The notes beneath the pieces were generated by a model. That model was not told the DNA's origin, searched no databases, and saw only the letters and a list, made by a program, of their open reading frames with translations. A program made the translations under genes and the position numbers. This document shows, in pieces, positions 15,123 to 23,782 of a stretch of DNA of 64,000 nt; the first letter of the stretch is position 1, and each line of letters opens with the position of its first letter. The DNA lies in NCBI RefSeq assembly GCF_003289645.1, contig NZ_QLYX01000004.1, positions 62,001-126,000 on the forward strand. Direction: 5' to 3'. The stretch is from Actinomadura craniellae (GTDB taxonomy: Bacteria; Actinomycetota; Actinomycetes; Streptosporangiales; Streptosporangiaceae).

Positions 15123-16604
15123 GTGCGGCTCGATGTGTGGCTACTGCTGGGCTCCGCCCTGGTACTGTCCGCGATCGTCGCCGTACGGCTGTCCTACTGG
15201 GCCGGCCTGCCCAGCCTGCTGGCGTATCTGGGGATCGGCCTGCTGATCGGCGAGGCCGGGTTCGGCATCCAGTTCGACGACGTGCTGGCCGCCGAGATCC
15301 TGGGGCTGGCCGCGCTGGTGCTCATCCTCGCCGAGGGCGGAATCACCACGCCCTGGCGGACGGTACGCCCGGCGGTACCGGTGGCCATCGCGCTGGCGAC
15401 CGTGGGCACGGTGATCAGCATCCTGGTCATCGCCGCCTCGGCGCACTGGCTGCTGGGCATCGACTGGCGGCCGGCCCTGCTGCTCGGCGCGATCCTGTCG
15501 CCCACCGACGCCGCCGCGGTGTTCTCGCTGCTGCGCCGGCTGCCGCTGCCCGGCCGGCTGAGCGGCGCGCTGGAGGCCGAGTCGGGCATCAACGACGCCC
15601 CGGTGATCATCGTCGTCATCCTGCTCAGCACCGAGACGCACCTGCCCGGGCCGGCGATGCTCCTCGGGCTGATGGTCTTCGAACTCCTCGCCGGGGCCGC
15701 GGTGGGGCTGCTGATCGGCTGGCTGGGCGCGTACGCGCTGCGCCGGATGGCGCTGCCCGCGTCCGGCCTCTACCCGATCGCGGTGATGGCGCTGGCGGTG
15801 GGCGCGTACGGGGCGGCGGCGCTGATGCACGCCAGCGGGTTCCTGGCCACCTACGTCGCCGGGGTGGTGCTGGGCAACGCCCGGCTGCCGCACCGCCCGG
15901 CCACCCGGGGGTTCGCCGAGGGGGTGGCCTGGCTCGCCCAGATCGGGTTGTTCATCATGCTGGGGCTGCTGGCCTCGCCGTCCGAGCTGCCCGGTCAGGT
16001 GCTGCCCGCGCTGATCGTGGGTTCGGTGCTGGTGCTGGTGGCCCGGCCGCTGTCGGTGGTGCTCTCGACTCCGGGTTTCGGGCTCTCCTGGGGCGAGAAG
16101 GTCTTCATCTCCTGGGCCGGGCTGCGCGGTGCGGTGCCCATCGTGCTGGCGACGATCCCGATGGTCGAGGACGTGCCCGGGTCCGACCGGCTGTTCGCGC
16201 TGGTCTTCGTGATCGTGGTGATCTTCACCCTGTTGCAGGGGCCCACGCTGCCGTTCGTCGCCCGCCGGTGCGGGGTCGCCACCGGCGAGGAGGCGCGGGA
16301 GCTGGACGTGGAGGCCGCCCCGCTGGGCGAGCTGCACGCCGATCTGCTGGAGATCACCATCCCGTCCGACTCGCGGCTGAACGGGGTGGAGATCTTCGAG
16401 TTGCGGCTGCCCGCCAAGGCGTCGATCACGCTGGTGGTGCGGAACGGCCACAGCTTCGTGCCGGGGCCCACGACGGCCCTGCGGGCGGGCGACAAACTGC
16501 TGGTCGTCGCCGCCGCGGAGGCCCGCCACCCGGCCGAGCGCAGGCTGCGGGCGGTCAGCCGGCAGGGCAAGCTGGCCGGGTGGTTCGGTGAAACCGGCGA
16601 GTGA
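15123..16604 (+). CDS. CPA1-family cation/proton antiporter with TrkA-C domain
   Basis: A 493-residue membrane protein, with about 12 hydrophobic segments over residues 1-385. GAILSPTDAAAVFSLL and AESGINDAPVIIVV are the ion-binding helices of CPA1 (NhaP-type) exchangers. Residues about 400-485 form a soluble TrkA-C/RCK-C-like domain, as in the K+/H+ antiporter NhaP2 group. It should export K+ or Na+ in exchange for protons at the plasma membrane, with the soluble domain giving nucleotide or pH control. The start GTG is set by the site GGAGGG. A TrkA-N partner is not encoded next to it. Confidence 0.9.
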   Translation: MRLDVWLLLGSALVLSAIVAVRLSYWAGLPSLLAYLGIGLLIGEAGFGIQFDDVLAAEILGLAALVLILAEGGITTPWRTVRPAVPVAIALATVGTVISILVIAASAHWLLGIDWRPALLLGAILSPTDAAAVFSLLRRLPLPGRLSGALEAESGINDAPVIIVVILLSTETHLPGPAMLLGLMVFELLAGAAVGLLIGWLGAYALRRMALPASGLYPIAVMALAVGAYGAAALMHASGFLATYVAGVVLGNARLPHRPATRGFAEGVAWLAQIGLFIMLGLLASPSELPGQVLPALIVGSVLVLVARPLSVVLSTPGFGLSWGEKVFISWAGLRGAVPIVLATIPMVEDVPGSDRLFALVFVIVVIFTLLQGPTLPFVARRCGVATGEEARELDVEAAPLGELHADLLEITIPSDSRLNGVEIFELRLPAKASITLVVRNGHSFVPGPTTALRAGDKLLVVAAAEARHPAERRLRAVSRQGKLAGWFGETGE

Positions 16605-16690
16605 CCAGTACCCTTAGCAGTCGAATATGGTGAGTGCCAGCCCCCCGCCCGCCCGGCGCGGTGTGGCACAGCGCTAACGAGGAGGTCCCC

Positions 16691-17026
16691 GTGCCGACTT
16701 ATCAGTACGCCTGCACCGCGTGCGACGAGCGGCTCGAGATCGTGCAGAAGTTCAGCGACGATCCGCTGACCGAGTGCGCCGCGTGCGGCGGACGGCTGCG
16801 CAAGGTTTTCTCGGCCGCCGGCATCATCTTCAAGGGCAGCGGTTTCTACCGCACCGACAGCCGCGGTTCGAGCAAGTCGTCCACGACGAGTTCCCCTTCC
16901 CCCGCCTCCGGCAACGGTTCTTCGACCGACTCCTCGTCCACGACGAAGTCTGAGTCGTCGGGTTCCTCCTCGAGTGACTCCTCCGCCGGTAGCACCTCGT
17001 CCTCCTCCTCCGAAAAGGTGGCGTAG
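16691..17026 (+). CDS. FmdB family zinc ribbon protein
   Basis: A 111-residue protein beginning at the GTG at 16691 after GAGGTC. The N-terminal half is an FmdB/CxxC regulatory domain: YACTACDERLEIVQKF and CAACGGRLRKVFS, giving four zinc-binding cysteines. The second half is almost entirely Ser, Thr and Gly, likely disordered. FmdB-type proteins are small zinc-binding putative regulators of unknown mechanism. Its position ahead of methylthioadenosine phosphorylase, SAF and mscL genes is a conserved actinobacterial order, here interrupted by the MMPL gene. Confidence 0.9.
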   Translation: MPTYQYACTACDERLEIVQKFSDDPLTECAACGGRLRKVFSAAGIIFKGSGFYRTDSRGSSKSSTTSSPSPASGNGSSTDSSSTTKSESSGSSSSDSSAGSTSSSSSEKVA

Positions 17027-17047
17027 GGCCGTTCCGCAGCCGAACCC

Positions 17048-17077
17048 CGCCGCCCCGGCCTGATCGGGGCGGCTTTT
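17048..17077 (+). terminator. Intrinsic terminator after the FmdB gene
   Basis: An eight-base GC stem (CCGCCCCG and complement) with a seven-base loop is followed by CTTTT, 22 bases after the stop codon. Confidence 0.75.
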
Positions 17078-17081
17078 CGGC

Positions 17082-17300
17082 GTGCCCGCAATCCGGGCAC
17101 CCCTCCGGGACCGGCACCCGGGGAGGGGAACGGGCTACCGCGCAGGAAGTAGCCACCGGGTCTTTCCTCACCCCGCCGGGGTAGCCGCAGAGACCTCTGT
17201 GGCAGGACGCGCCTCCGATGCGCTTCGGGCGACCATCGTCTCGGACGGACCGAGGGGTTCCTCTCGGGGACGAATTCAGGGCCGCCTCGGGGGCAGGCCC
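17082..17300. other. Highly structured gene-free region upstream of the MMPL gene
   Basis: The 408 bases between the FmdB and MMPL genes contain no convincing gene but a series of hairpins: GTGCCCG/CGGGCAC (17082-17100), CCCCTCC/GGAGGGG just after it, GGCTAC/GTAGCC near 17135-17157, and GCCGCAGA/TCTGTGGC (eight pairs, four-base loop). It could be a structured RNA, but the probable MMPL promoter lies downstream of it. No known riboswitch class was recognised. Confidence 0.35.
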
Positions 17301-17363
17301 TGATACCGCGGGACGTCGGGTGAGGGGAAGCTGGCTTCGAACGCACGAAACTCGCGATAGTAC

Positions 17364-17393
17364 TTGACATTCCTCCGGGTCCCGCGTCATCGT
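17364..17393 (+). promoter_or_regulatory. Probable promoter of the MMPL transporter gene
   Basis: A perfect -35 TTGACA at 17364-17369 is followed after 18 bases by CATCGT, a weak -10. The MMPL ATG lies about 40 bases further on, after an AGGAGAGG ribosome site. Confidence 0.5.
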
Positions 17394-17434
17394 CCAGAAC
17401 ACGACATATCTTGAAATACGACAGGAGAGGAACC

Positions 17435-19570
17435 ATGAGCGGACCGGCCCAGGCTCCCCCCGGGGCGAAACCGCCCCGCCTCGCCGGACTGACCTCCGGC
17501 AGACGGACGAAATGGGCCGTACTGGCCCTGTGGATCGTGCTGCTGGCGGCCCTGGGCCCGCTGGCCGGCAAACTCGGCGAGGTCGAGGAGAACGACGCCG
17601 CCGCCTGGCTGCCCGCCGGCGCCGAGTCCACCCAGGTCGTCGAGTTGCAGAAGCAATTCCGCGCCGAAGAGCTCGCGCCCATGATCGTCGTCTACGAGCG
17701 CGGCACCGGCGTCACCGCCGCCGACCAGGCCAAGGCCCGGGCCGACCTGGGCCCGCTCTCCCAGCTCCCCGGCGCCGAGGCACCGCAGGGGCCGTTCCCG
17801 TCCAAGGACGGCAAGGCGCTCCAGACGGTCGTCCCGCTGCACGACGAGGACATGATCAAGGCCGTCGACGACGCCCGCGCCCTCGCCAAGCGAGGCCCGC
17901 CCGGGCTGGACGCGCACGTCACCGGCCCCGCCGGCGGCGGCGCCGACATGATCAAGGTGTTCGAGACGATCGACGGCTTCCTGCTGATGGCCGCCGGATC
18001 CGTCGTCATCGTCCTCCTGCTGCTCATCTACCGCAGCCCGGTGCTCTGGCTGATCCCCGTGATCTGCGCGGTCGTCGCGCTGGCCATGGCGCAGTCGATG
18101 GTCTACCTGCTGGCCAAACACGCGGACCTGACCGTGAACGGGCAGAGCGCCGGAATCCTGACCGTGCTCGTCTTCGGGGTCGCCACCGACTACGCCCTGC
18201 TGCTGGTGGCCCGCTACCGGGAGGAACTGCACCGGCACGAGGACCGGCACGAAGCCATGGCGTTCGCCCTGCACCGGGCCGGGCCGGCGATCCTCGCCTC
18301 CGCGGGCACCGTCGCCCTCGGCCTGCTCTGCCTGCTGGCCGCCGACCTCAACTCGACCCGGGGCCTGGGCCCGGTGGCCGCCGCCGGCGTCGTCACCGCC
18401 CTGCTCGCCATGACCACCCTGCTGCCCGCGCTGCTGGTGATCATCGGCCGGTGGGCGTTCTGGCCGCTGGTCCCCCGCTACGACGCCAAGTACCTGGAGC
18501 CCGGCTCCCACGACGCCGAACACGGCGTCTGGGCCCGGATCTCGCGCCTGGTCAGCGCCCGGCCGCGGCTGCTGTGGATCGCCACCTCGGTCGTCCTGGT
18601 CGCGATGTGCTTCGGCCTCACCTCGCTGAAGGCCGACGGGCTGTCGGACGCCGGCCAGTTCGTCGACAAGCCCGACTCGATCGCAGGGGGCGAGATCCTG
18701 GCCAAGCACTTCCCGGCCGGCTCCGGATCGCCCGCCGTAGTGATCGGCAAGGCCGGTTCGGCAGAGCCGCTGAAGGCCGCGATCACCGGCACGTCCGGCA
18801 TCGCCGAGGTGGGTCCCCCCGCCACCGCCGGCGGGCTGGTGATGTACGAGGCCACCCTGACCGACCGGGCCGACAGCAAAGCCGCCCAGCGCACCATCGA
18901 ACGGCTCCGGACCACCGTGGACGCCGCGCCCGGGGCGGACGCCAAGGTGGGCGGCACCACCGCCACCACCATGGACATCAACCAGGCCGCTGTCCGCGAC
19001 AACAAGGTGATCATCCCGATCGTGCTGGGCGTGGTGCTGCTGATCCTGATCGCGCTGCTGCGGGCGCTGGTCGCCCCGCTGCTGATGATCGCCACCGTGG
19101 TGCTGTCCTTCGCCGCCTCGCTCGGCGCCAGCGGGCTGATCTTCCAGCACGTGTTCGGGTTCGAGGGGACGGACGCCGGGTTCCCGCTGCTGGCGTTCAT
19201 CTTCCTGGTGGCGCTCGGCGTGGACTACAACATCTTCCTCATGCACCGGGTGCGCGAGGAGTCGCAGAGCCTGGGCACCCGGCGCGGCGTGCTGCGCGGG
19301 CTGACCGTCACCGGCGGTGTGATCACCTCGGCCGGGCTGGTGCTGGCGGCGACGTTCGCCGCGCTGGTCACGCTGCCGCTGGTGACCATGGTCGAGATGG
19401 GCTTCGTGGTGGCCTTCGGGGTGCTCCTCGACACCATCATCGTCCGCTCGCTGCTGCTGCCGGCGCTCTCGTTCGACGTGGGGCCGCGGATCTGGGCGCC
19501 GGGCCGGCTCGCCCGCCGGCACGGCGCGGACTCCGCGGACGAGTCCAAGGTGCTCCAGCCCGTGGGCTGA
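17435..19570 (+). CDS. MMPL family transporter
   Basis: A 711-residue RND-superfamily membrane protein. It has one membrane segment near residues 25-45, a periplasmic-type loop, a block of five or six segments around residues 180-370, a second loop, and a final block around residues 525-690. Features include GILTVLVFGVATDYALLLVARYR and the paired FIFLVALGVDYNIFLM, the conserved TM4/TM10 regions with proton-relay Asp-Tyr pairs. MMPL proteins export lipids or hydrophobic compounds using proton motive force. ATG 17435 follows a strong ribosome site; eight further upstream codons in frame are not supported. It stands alone between two terminators. Confidence 0.92.
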   Translation: MSGPAQAPPGAKPPRLAGLTSGRRTKWAVLALWIVLLAALGPLAGKLGEVEENDAAAWLPAGAESTQVVELQKQFRAEELAPMIVVYERGTGVTAADQAKARADLGPLSQLPGAEAPQGPFPSKDGKALQTVVPLHDEDMIKAVDDARALAKRGPPGLDAHVTGPAGGGADMIKVFETIDGFLLMAAGSVVIVLLLLIYRSPVLWLIPVICAVVALAMAQSMVYLLAKHADLTVNGQSAGILTVLVFGVATDYALLLVARYREELHRHEDRHEAMAFALHRAGPAILASAGTVALGLLCLLAADLNSTRGLGPVAAAGVVTALLAMTTLLPALLVIIGRWAFWPLVPRYDAKYLEPGSHDAEHGVWARISRLVSARPRLLWIATSVVLVAMCFGLTSLKADGLSDAGQFVDKPDSIAGGEILAKHFPAGSGSPAVVIGKAGSAEPLKAAITGTSGIAEVGPPATAGGLVMYEATLTDRADSKAAQRTIERLRTTVDAAPGADAKVGGTTATTMDINQAAVRDNKVIIPIVLGVVLLILIALLRALVAPLLMIATVVLSFAASLGASGLIFQHVFGFEGTDAGFPLLAFIFLVALGVDYNIFLMHRVREESQSLGTRRGVLRGLTVTGGVITSAGLVLAATFAALVTLPLVTMVEMGFVVAFGVLLDTIIVRSLLLPALSFDVGPRIWAPGRLARRHGADSADESKVLQPVG

Positions 19571-19583
19571 CGCACCTTCCCCC

Positions 19584-19619
19584 GACCGGGGCCCGGCATC
19601 CCCTCGCCGGGCCCCGGTC
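19584..19619 (+). terminator. Terminator after the MMPL gene
   Basis: A perfect 14-base stem (GACCGGGGCCCGGC and complement) with an eight-base loop begins 13 bases after the stop codon. It lacks a T run. Confidence 0.78.
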
Positions 19620-19694
19620 CCTGTTCGCGGCAGGTTTTCCACAGTCCCGCCCGGGGGTCCCGAGGACGGCCGCACGGTGAATAGGGTCGGCGCC

Positions 19695-20513
19695 ATGTCC
19701 ACACCTGCACAGCCCGCCGCCGAGATCGGGGTCATCGGCGGCTCCGGCTTCTACTCGTTCCTGCACGACACCGAGGAGGTCGACGTCCAGACGCCGTACG
19801 GCCCGCCGTCCGCGCCCCCGACGGTCGGCGAGCTCGACGGCCGCCGGGTGGCGTTCATCCCCCGGCACGGGCCCGACCACCGCTACCCGCCGCACCGCAT
19901 CCCCTACCGCGCCAACCTCTGGGCGCTGCGCTCCCTGGGCGTGCGGCAGGTGGTGGCGCCGAGCGCGGTGGGCTCCCTGACCACCGCGTACCCCGCGGGC
20001 ACGCTCGTGGTGCCCGACCAACTCGTCGACCGCACCTCCGGCCGGGCGCAGACCTTCTTCGACGAGAACGGCGCCGTGCACGTGTCGTTCGCCGACCCCT
20101 ACTGCCCCGCCGGCCGGCGAGCCGCACTGACCACGACCACCCGGGCCGGCTGGCAGCCGATCGACGGCGGAACGCTGGTCGTCATCGAGGGGCCGCGCTT
20201 CTCCACCCGCGCCGAGTCGCAGTGGTACGCGGCCCAGGGGTGGACGATCGTCGGCATGACCGGGCACCCCGAAGCCGTCCTCGCCCGCGAGCTGGCCCTG
20301 TGCTACACGCCCCTCTGCCTGGTCACCGACCTCGACGCGGGCATCGAAGAGGGCGAGGGCGTCACCATGGAGGAGGTCTTCCGGGTGTTCGGCGAGAACG
20401 TCGACCGGCTGCGCGCCGCCGTCTCCGAACTGATCACCGCCCTCCCCGCCGACCGCACCTGCTCCTGCCCGAACTCCCTCGACGGCATGTCCCTCCCCTT
20501 CGACCTGCCCTGA
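19695..20513 (+). CDS. mtnP: S-methyl-5'-thioadenosine phosphorylase
   Basis: A 272-residue purine-nucleoside phosphorylase-fold protein. It should cleave methylthioadenosine (or a related nucleoside) with phosphate, salvaging adenine and methylthioribose-1-phosphate. Evidence: IGVIGGSGFYSFL at the start, the RHGPDHRYPPHRIPYRANLWAL phosphate/substrate region read in two parts, VVIEGPRFSTRAE and MTGHPEAVLARELALCY. The ATG at 19695 is preferred over an in-frame ATG at 19677 because the family N-terminus starts there. It is conserved beside the SAF and mscL genes in actinobacteria. Confidence 0.92.
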   Translation: MSTPAQPAAEIGVIGGSGFYSFLHDTEEVDVQTPYGPPSAPPTVGELDGRRVAFIPRHGPDHRYPPHRIPYRANLWALRSLGVRQVVAPSAVGSLTTAYPAGTLVVPDQLVDRTSGRAQTFFDENGAVHVSFADPYCPAGRRAALTTTTRAGWQPIDGGTLVVIEGPRFSTRAESQWYAAQGWTIVGMTGHPEAVLARELALCYTPLCLVTDLDAGIEEGEGVTMEEVFRVFGENVDRLRAAVSELITALPADRTCSCPNSLDGMSLPFDLP

Positions 20514-20727
20514 CCGCCGCGCCCTGCACAACGCTGTCCGGACGGGCAGCCAACCGCCGTACGGCCGCCCGGACCGGCACCCAGCCACCATGTAGCCGCT
20601 CGGCCGAGGCCGGTTCCGGCGGCCCTGCCCTCCCAGGTGAGCCGGCCGGGCTCCGATCCGCGGTCGTCTCCGCAACGGCCTGGTCCTTCCCGCCGCGGAA
20701 GCGGCCGGCCGAACGGAGAAACGGCGA

Positions 20728-20758
20728 CCGGGGTGCCGGACATCGCCCGGCACCCCGG
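20728..20758 (+). terminator. Hairpin between the phosphorylase and SAF genes
   Basis: A perfect 12-base stem (CCGGGGTGCCGG and complement) with a seven-base loop lies 53 bases before the SAF gene. It may terminate the phosphorylase transcript. The remainder of the 297-base gap holds nothing recognisable. Confidence 0.6.
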
Positions 20759-20810
20759 CTCACCGGCCGCCAACGACCAGATCCGACCCCATGTGAAAGG
20801 CAGGACGAAC

Positions 20811-21980
20811 ATGACCCGGAAGGCACGCATCCGGCTGTGGGCCTCGCGGCACCGGCGGGCGATCGCCGCCCTGTTCGCGGCGGCGGCCGTCGGATTCGGG
20901 CTCGCCGCGCTGCGCCCGGCGACCGCTTCCGGGGTCCCGGTGCTGGCCGCGGCCCGTGACCTGCCGGGCGGCGCCCCACTACGACCTCAAGACCTACGGA
21001 CCGTGGCGTTACCCCCGGCTGCCGTGCCCGACGGAGCACTGCGCGCCGGGGCGATCGGCCGGACACTCGCCGCCCCCGTGCGCAGAGGCGAGCCGATCAC
21101 CGACGCCCGGCTGCTGGGTCCCGGCCTGCTGCAGGGGTCCGCCCCGCACCTGGTCGCCACCCCGATCCGCATCGCCGACGCCGGGACCGCCCGCCTGCTC
21201 CGCCCCGGCGACCTGATCGACGTCCTGACCACGGCCCCACCCGATCCCTCCCCCGACCCGGCAGACGCCCTCCCACCCGACACCGCTCCTTCCGAGCCAC
21301 CCGGCATCGCTCCTTCCAGACCGGCCACTGCTCCTCTCAAACCACCCGGCATGGTTCCTACCGAGCCACCCGGAACCGCCCCTTCCAGACCGGCCGCCAC
21401 TTCGCCCAAGCCGCTCGACGTGGTTCCTGCCGGTCCGCCCGGCGCCGCTCAGGCCGGCAGCACCCCGAACGACGACCGCACGGCCGCCGGCTACCTGATC
21501 GATGTGCACGCAGCCAATGACCACGCGACCAATGTTCATCCGGTCAGTACGCACTCGCCCGATGCACGCTCACCGCACACCGCCATCGCCCACCCGCCCT
21601 GCGCCGGGCGTTCCGGTATCCCCATCGGCATCAGAACAGCCGGAGACGGTGCACCCGCCGGGCGGTGGCGGTGCGCTCACCGAGGTGGCTCGGGAAGCGG
21701 CCACGCACCGGTCTTCGCCGGTGCGCGCGGCACACAGAAGGCCGGCCGGAGCCGGATACCGCAGGCCCTCACGGATTCACCGGGCAGATCCCGCGACCCC
21801 GGGACCGGCCGGGTGCGGGTGGTGGCGGCGGGGGTCCGGGTCGTCGCGGTGCCCCGGGAACCGGCCGGGTCCCTGGAGCAGGGTGCGCTGGTGGTGCTCG
21901 CCACCGACCGCGGGCAGGCCACGGCGCTGGCGGGAGCCACCGGACGGCTTTCGGTGGTTCTCACCTCCCCGCCAGCGTGA
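20811..21980 (+). CDS. SAF domain (RcpC/CpaB-like) protein with a long repetitive insertion
   Basis: A 389-residue exported or membrane-anchored protein. A basic N-terminus and hydrophobic segment (about residues 17-40) precede a SAF domain (GVPVLAAARDLPGGAPLRPQ through GLLQGSAPHLVATPIRI). The family's C-terminal strand region is seen only at the end (VRVVAAGVRVVAVPREPAG to the C-terminus). Between them, about residues 145-330 are low-complexity Pro/Ser/Thr-rich repeats built from PPGxAPSRPA-like units, then His-rich sequence. CpaB/RcpC proteins usually measure about 200-260 residues, so this one is expanded. ATG 20811 follows AAAGGCAGGA. Related proteins function in Flp pilus secretion, but pilus genes are not nearby. 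Confidence 0.75.
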   Translation: MTRKARIRLWASRHRRAIAALFAAAAVGFGLAALRPATASGVPVLAAARDLPGGAPLRPQDLRTVALPPAAVPDGALRAGAIGRTLAAPVRRGEPITDARLLGPGLLQGSAPHLVATPIRIADAGTARLLRPGDLIDVLTTAPPDPSPDPADALPPDTAPSEPPGIAPSRPATAPLKPPGMVPTEPPGTAPSRPAATSPKPLDVVPAGPPGAAQAGSTPNDDRTAAGYLIDVHAANDHATNVHPVSTHSPDARSPHTAIAHPPCAGRSGIPIGIRTAGDGAPAGRWRCAHRGGSGSGHAPVFAGARGTQKAGRSRIPQALTDSPGRSRDPGTGRVRVVAAGVRVVAVPREPAGSLEQGALVVLATDRGQATALAGATGRLSVVLTSPPA

Positions 21981-22065
21981 GCCGGTAGTGTCCGAGCGCC
22001 GGCGGCCGCGTGGATCGGTGGCCGGGAGAGATGTACGGTCCACGGAAGTGGGTAAAGGAAGCGCC

Positions 22066-22560
22066 ATGAAACGTCCCCCGCTCCCCAGCAGCGCGGCCGT
22101 GGGAGGCCTCCGCAAGTCCGGTGCCGAGACCCTGGGTGGCTTCCGCACCTTCCTGATCCGTGGCAATCTCGTCGATCTGGCCGTGGCGTTCGTGGTCGGC
22201 GCGGCGTTCGCGAGCCTGGTGAAAGACTTCGCGACCTCGTTCATCGCCCCGCTGCTCGCATTGTTCGGCGGCAAGCAGGACTTCACCCGGCTGGCGTTCA
22301 CGATCAACGACACCCGCTTCCCCTACGGGGTGTTCCTGACGTCCGCGGTGGCGTTCTTCATCACCGCCGTGATCGTGTACTTCCTCGTCGTGCTCCCGAC
22401 CAGCAAGCTGCTGGAGCGGCTGGACCGGGGGCAGCAGGAGACCGAACGCGAATGCCCGCAGTGCCTCAGCGAGATCCCGCTGGAGGCCCGGCGGTGCCGC
22501 TTCTGCACCTCCGAGGTCGTCCCGGTCAGCGAGGCCCCAGCTCCTGACCCGGCCTCCTGA
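22066..22560 (+). CDS. mscL: Large-conductance mechanosensitive channel MscL with C-terminal zinc ribbon
   Basis: A 164-residue channel protein. TM1 (GNLVDLAVAFVVGAAFASLV) and TM2 (GVFLTSAVAFFITAVIVYFLV) flank the periplasmic loop, and the N-terminal amphipathic stretch GFRTFLIRG is present. It opens on membrane stretch to release solutes in hypo-osmotic shock. Unlike the E. coli protein, the cytoplasmic end carries CPQC and CRFC 14 residues apart, a putative zinc ribbon. The ATG follows AAAGGAAG. It sits directly after the SAF gene, a conserved order. Confidence 0.93.
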   Translation: MKRPPLPSSAAVGGLRKSGAETLGGFRTFLIRGNLVDLAVAFVVGAAFASLVKDFATSFIAPLLALFGGKQDFTRLAFTINDTRFPYGVFLTSAVAFFITAVIVYFLVVLPTSKLLERLDRGQQETERECPQCLSEIPLEARRCRFCTSEVVPVSEAPAPDPAS

Positions 22561-22579
22561 CCGCCGCGAGGCCCGGGGG

Positions 22580-22657
22580 CAGCCGTACTCGGAGGGGTCA
22601 GCCGTACTCGCTGCCCGTGCCATCGGCCATGGTCATCTCCCGGGTCAGCCGTACTCG
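22580..22657. repeat. Three copies of a 12-base repeat at the 3' end of the M15 peptidase gene
   Basis: CAGCCGTACTCG occurs at 22580-22591, 22599-22610 and 22646-22657. On the minus strand the copies at 22646 and 22599 each encode the ending SEYG plus a TGA stop, the first as the end of the peptidase gene and the second as the end of a ten-codon reading frame (22598-22630) with a GGGAG six bases before its ATG. Confidence 0.7.
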
Positions 22658-23703
22658 GAGCCGAACTCCCAGTGCCAGGGTTCGAAGGGGCTGCTGTACG
22701 CCCAGCGGGGGTGGAACCACCCGTACCGGCGGGAGTTGGCCTCCAGCCAGTTGAACTGGGCCGACCCCTGGATCTGCACCCCGCCGCACAGGTCCAGGGC
22801 GGTGCCCAGGCCGTGGTTGCTGCGGCCGGGCACCGCGGCGAACCCGGGGCGCCGGTAGTAGACGCTCTGCTGCTCGCCCAGGCTGCGGTAGGCGTCGGTC
22901 ACGCACATGTCGCGGCCGAAGCGCTGCTTGTAGGCGGAGTTCAGCTTGTAGAAGCCCAGCGCGGCGTCGGCCCGCAGGGTGTGCCCGCGCTGCGGCAGGT
23001 CGCACAGGTACTTGTCCGGGATGAGCCCGTTGGGGAACCGGCGCGCGTCGGCGACCAGATCACGGTCGCAGGCAAGCGCGAGCCTGCGGTCACGGCTGAT
23101 GCGCATCCGGTCGAGCAGTTCCGTGAGGTCCTTGGTGAGCTGCGCGGACCGCTGCTTCAGCGCGTTGATCTGCTGGAGCAGCCGGGTCTGCTCGACCGCG
23201 TTGCGCGACTGCAACTCCTGCACGGTGGTGGCCAGTCGCTGCCGCCGGTCCTGCAGCACCGTGGCCTGCTTGATCAGGGCCTCCTGCGCGTTGGCCAGAT
23301 GGGTGACGTCGGCGGCGGCGCGCAGCGTGCTCTCCGTCGAACCGGGCCCGAAGATCGCCATGGAGCCGAGCGCGCCCGGTTGCTGGTAGGTGGCGTTGGC
23401 CAGCCGGGCCAGCGGTTCGCGGATCCGGTTCCACTCGGCCTCGGCCTTGGCGAGTTCCCGGAGCGCCTCCCGCAACTTCACCTGCGACCGGGCGAGTTCC
23501 GTCCGGCGGCTCTCCCACTGCTTGGTCGCCTTCTCAAGGTCGGTGCGCGCTTTGGTCGCCTGCCTGCGCAGCGTTTCGATCGGGTCGGCGGCTTGCTGCG
23601 CGGCCTGTCCGAGTGAGACGTAACCCGGTGGCGCACTGGTCAACACGAGCAACGCCATCACCGAGAAGACCGCGACCAGCGAAGCTGATCGAGGAGTCGG
23701 CAC
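22645..23703 (-). CDS. Secreted M15 family D-alanyl-D-alanine carboxypeptidase with coiled coil
   Basis: A 352-residue protein. Residues 1-35 are a signal peptide or membrane anchor; about 40-195 are Ala/Arg/Glu/Leu heptads predicted as coiled coil (two helices, as in RipC/CwlO-type N-termini); the C-terminal 150 residues are a VanY-like M15 domain with zinc ligands in SNHGLGTALDL and the terminal WHWEF. It probably trims peptidoglycan stem peptides outside the cell. The coiled coil may regulate access, as in FtsEX-controlled hydrolases (inferred). ATG 23703 starts the hydrophobic leader. A divergent or downstream partner gene is not evident. Confidence 0.87.
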   Translation of the reverse strand: MPTPRSASLVAVFSVMALLVLTSAPPGYVSLGQAAQQAADPIETLRRQATKARTDLEKATKQWESRRTELARSQVKLREALRELAKAEAEWNRIREPLARLANATYQQPGALGSMAIFGPGSTESTLRAAADVTHLANAQEALIKQATVLQDRRQRLATTVQELQSRNAVEQTRLLQQINALKQRSAQLTKDLTELLDRMRISRDRRLALACDRDLVADARRFPNGLIPDKYLCDLPQRGHTLRADAALGFYKLNSAYKQRFGRDMCVTDAYRSLGEQQSVYYRRPGFAAVPGRSNHGLGTALDLCGGVQIQGSAQFNWLEANSRRYGWFHPRWAYSSPFEPWHWEFGSEYG

Positions 23704-23782
23704 TTACGTGTCCTCCGATGGCGGGAGAGATACGGCCGACCGAACGCTACTACAAGGAGAGGGTTTGTGACGCGCTGTTGGG

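Noticed and set aside
17140-17190. A GAGGAAAG stretch on the minus strand resembling the RNase P RNA P4 region
   Set aside because: The rest of the conserved RNase P core is absent at the required distances.
17082-17330. A cobalamin, SAM or cyclic di-AMP riboswitch
   Set aside because: No diagnostic consensus of these classes could be matched in order, and the MMPL promoter appears to lie downstream.
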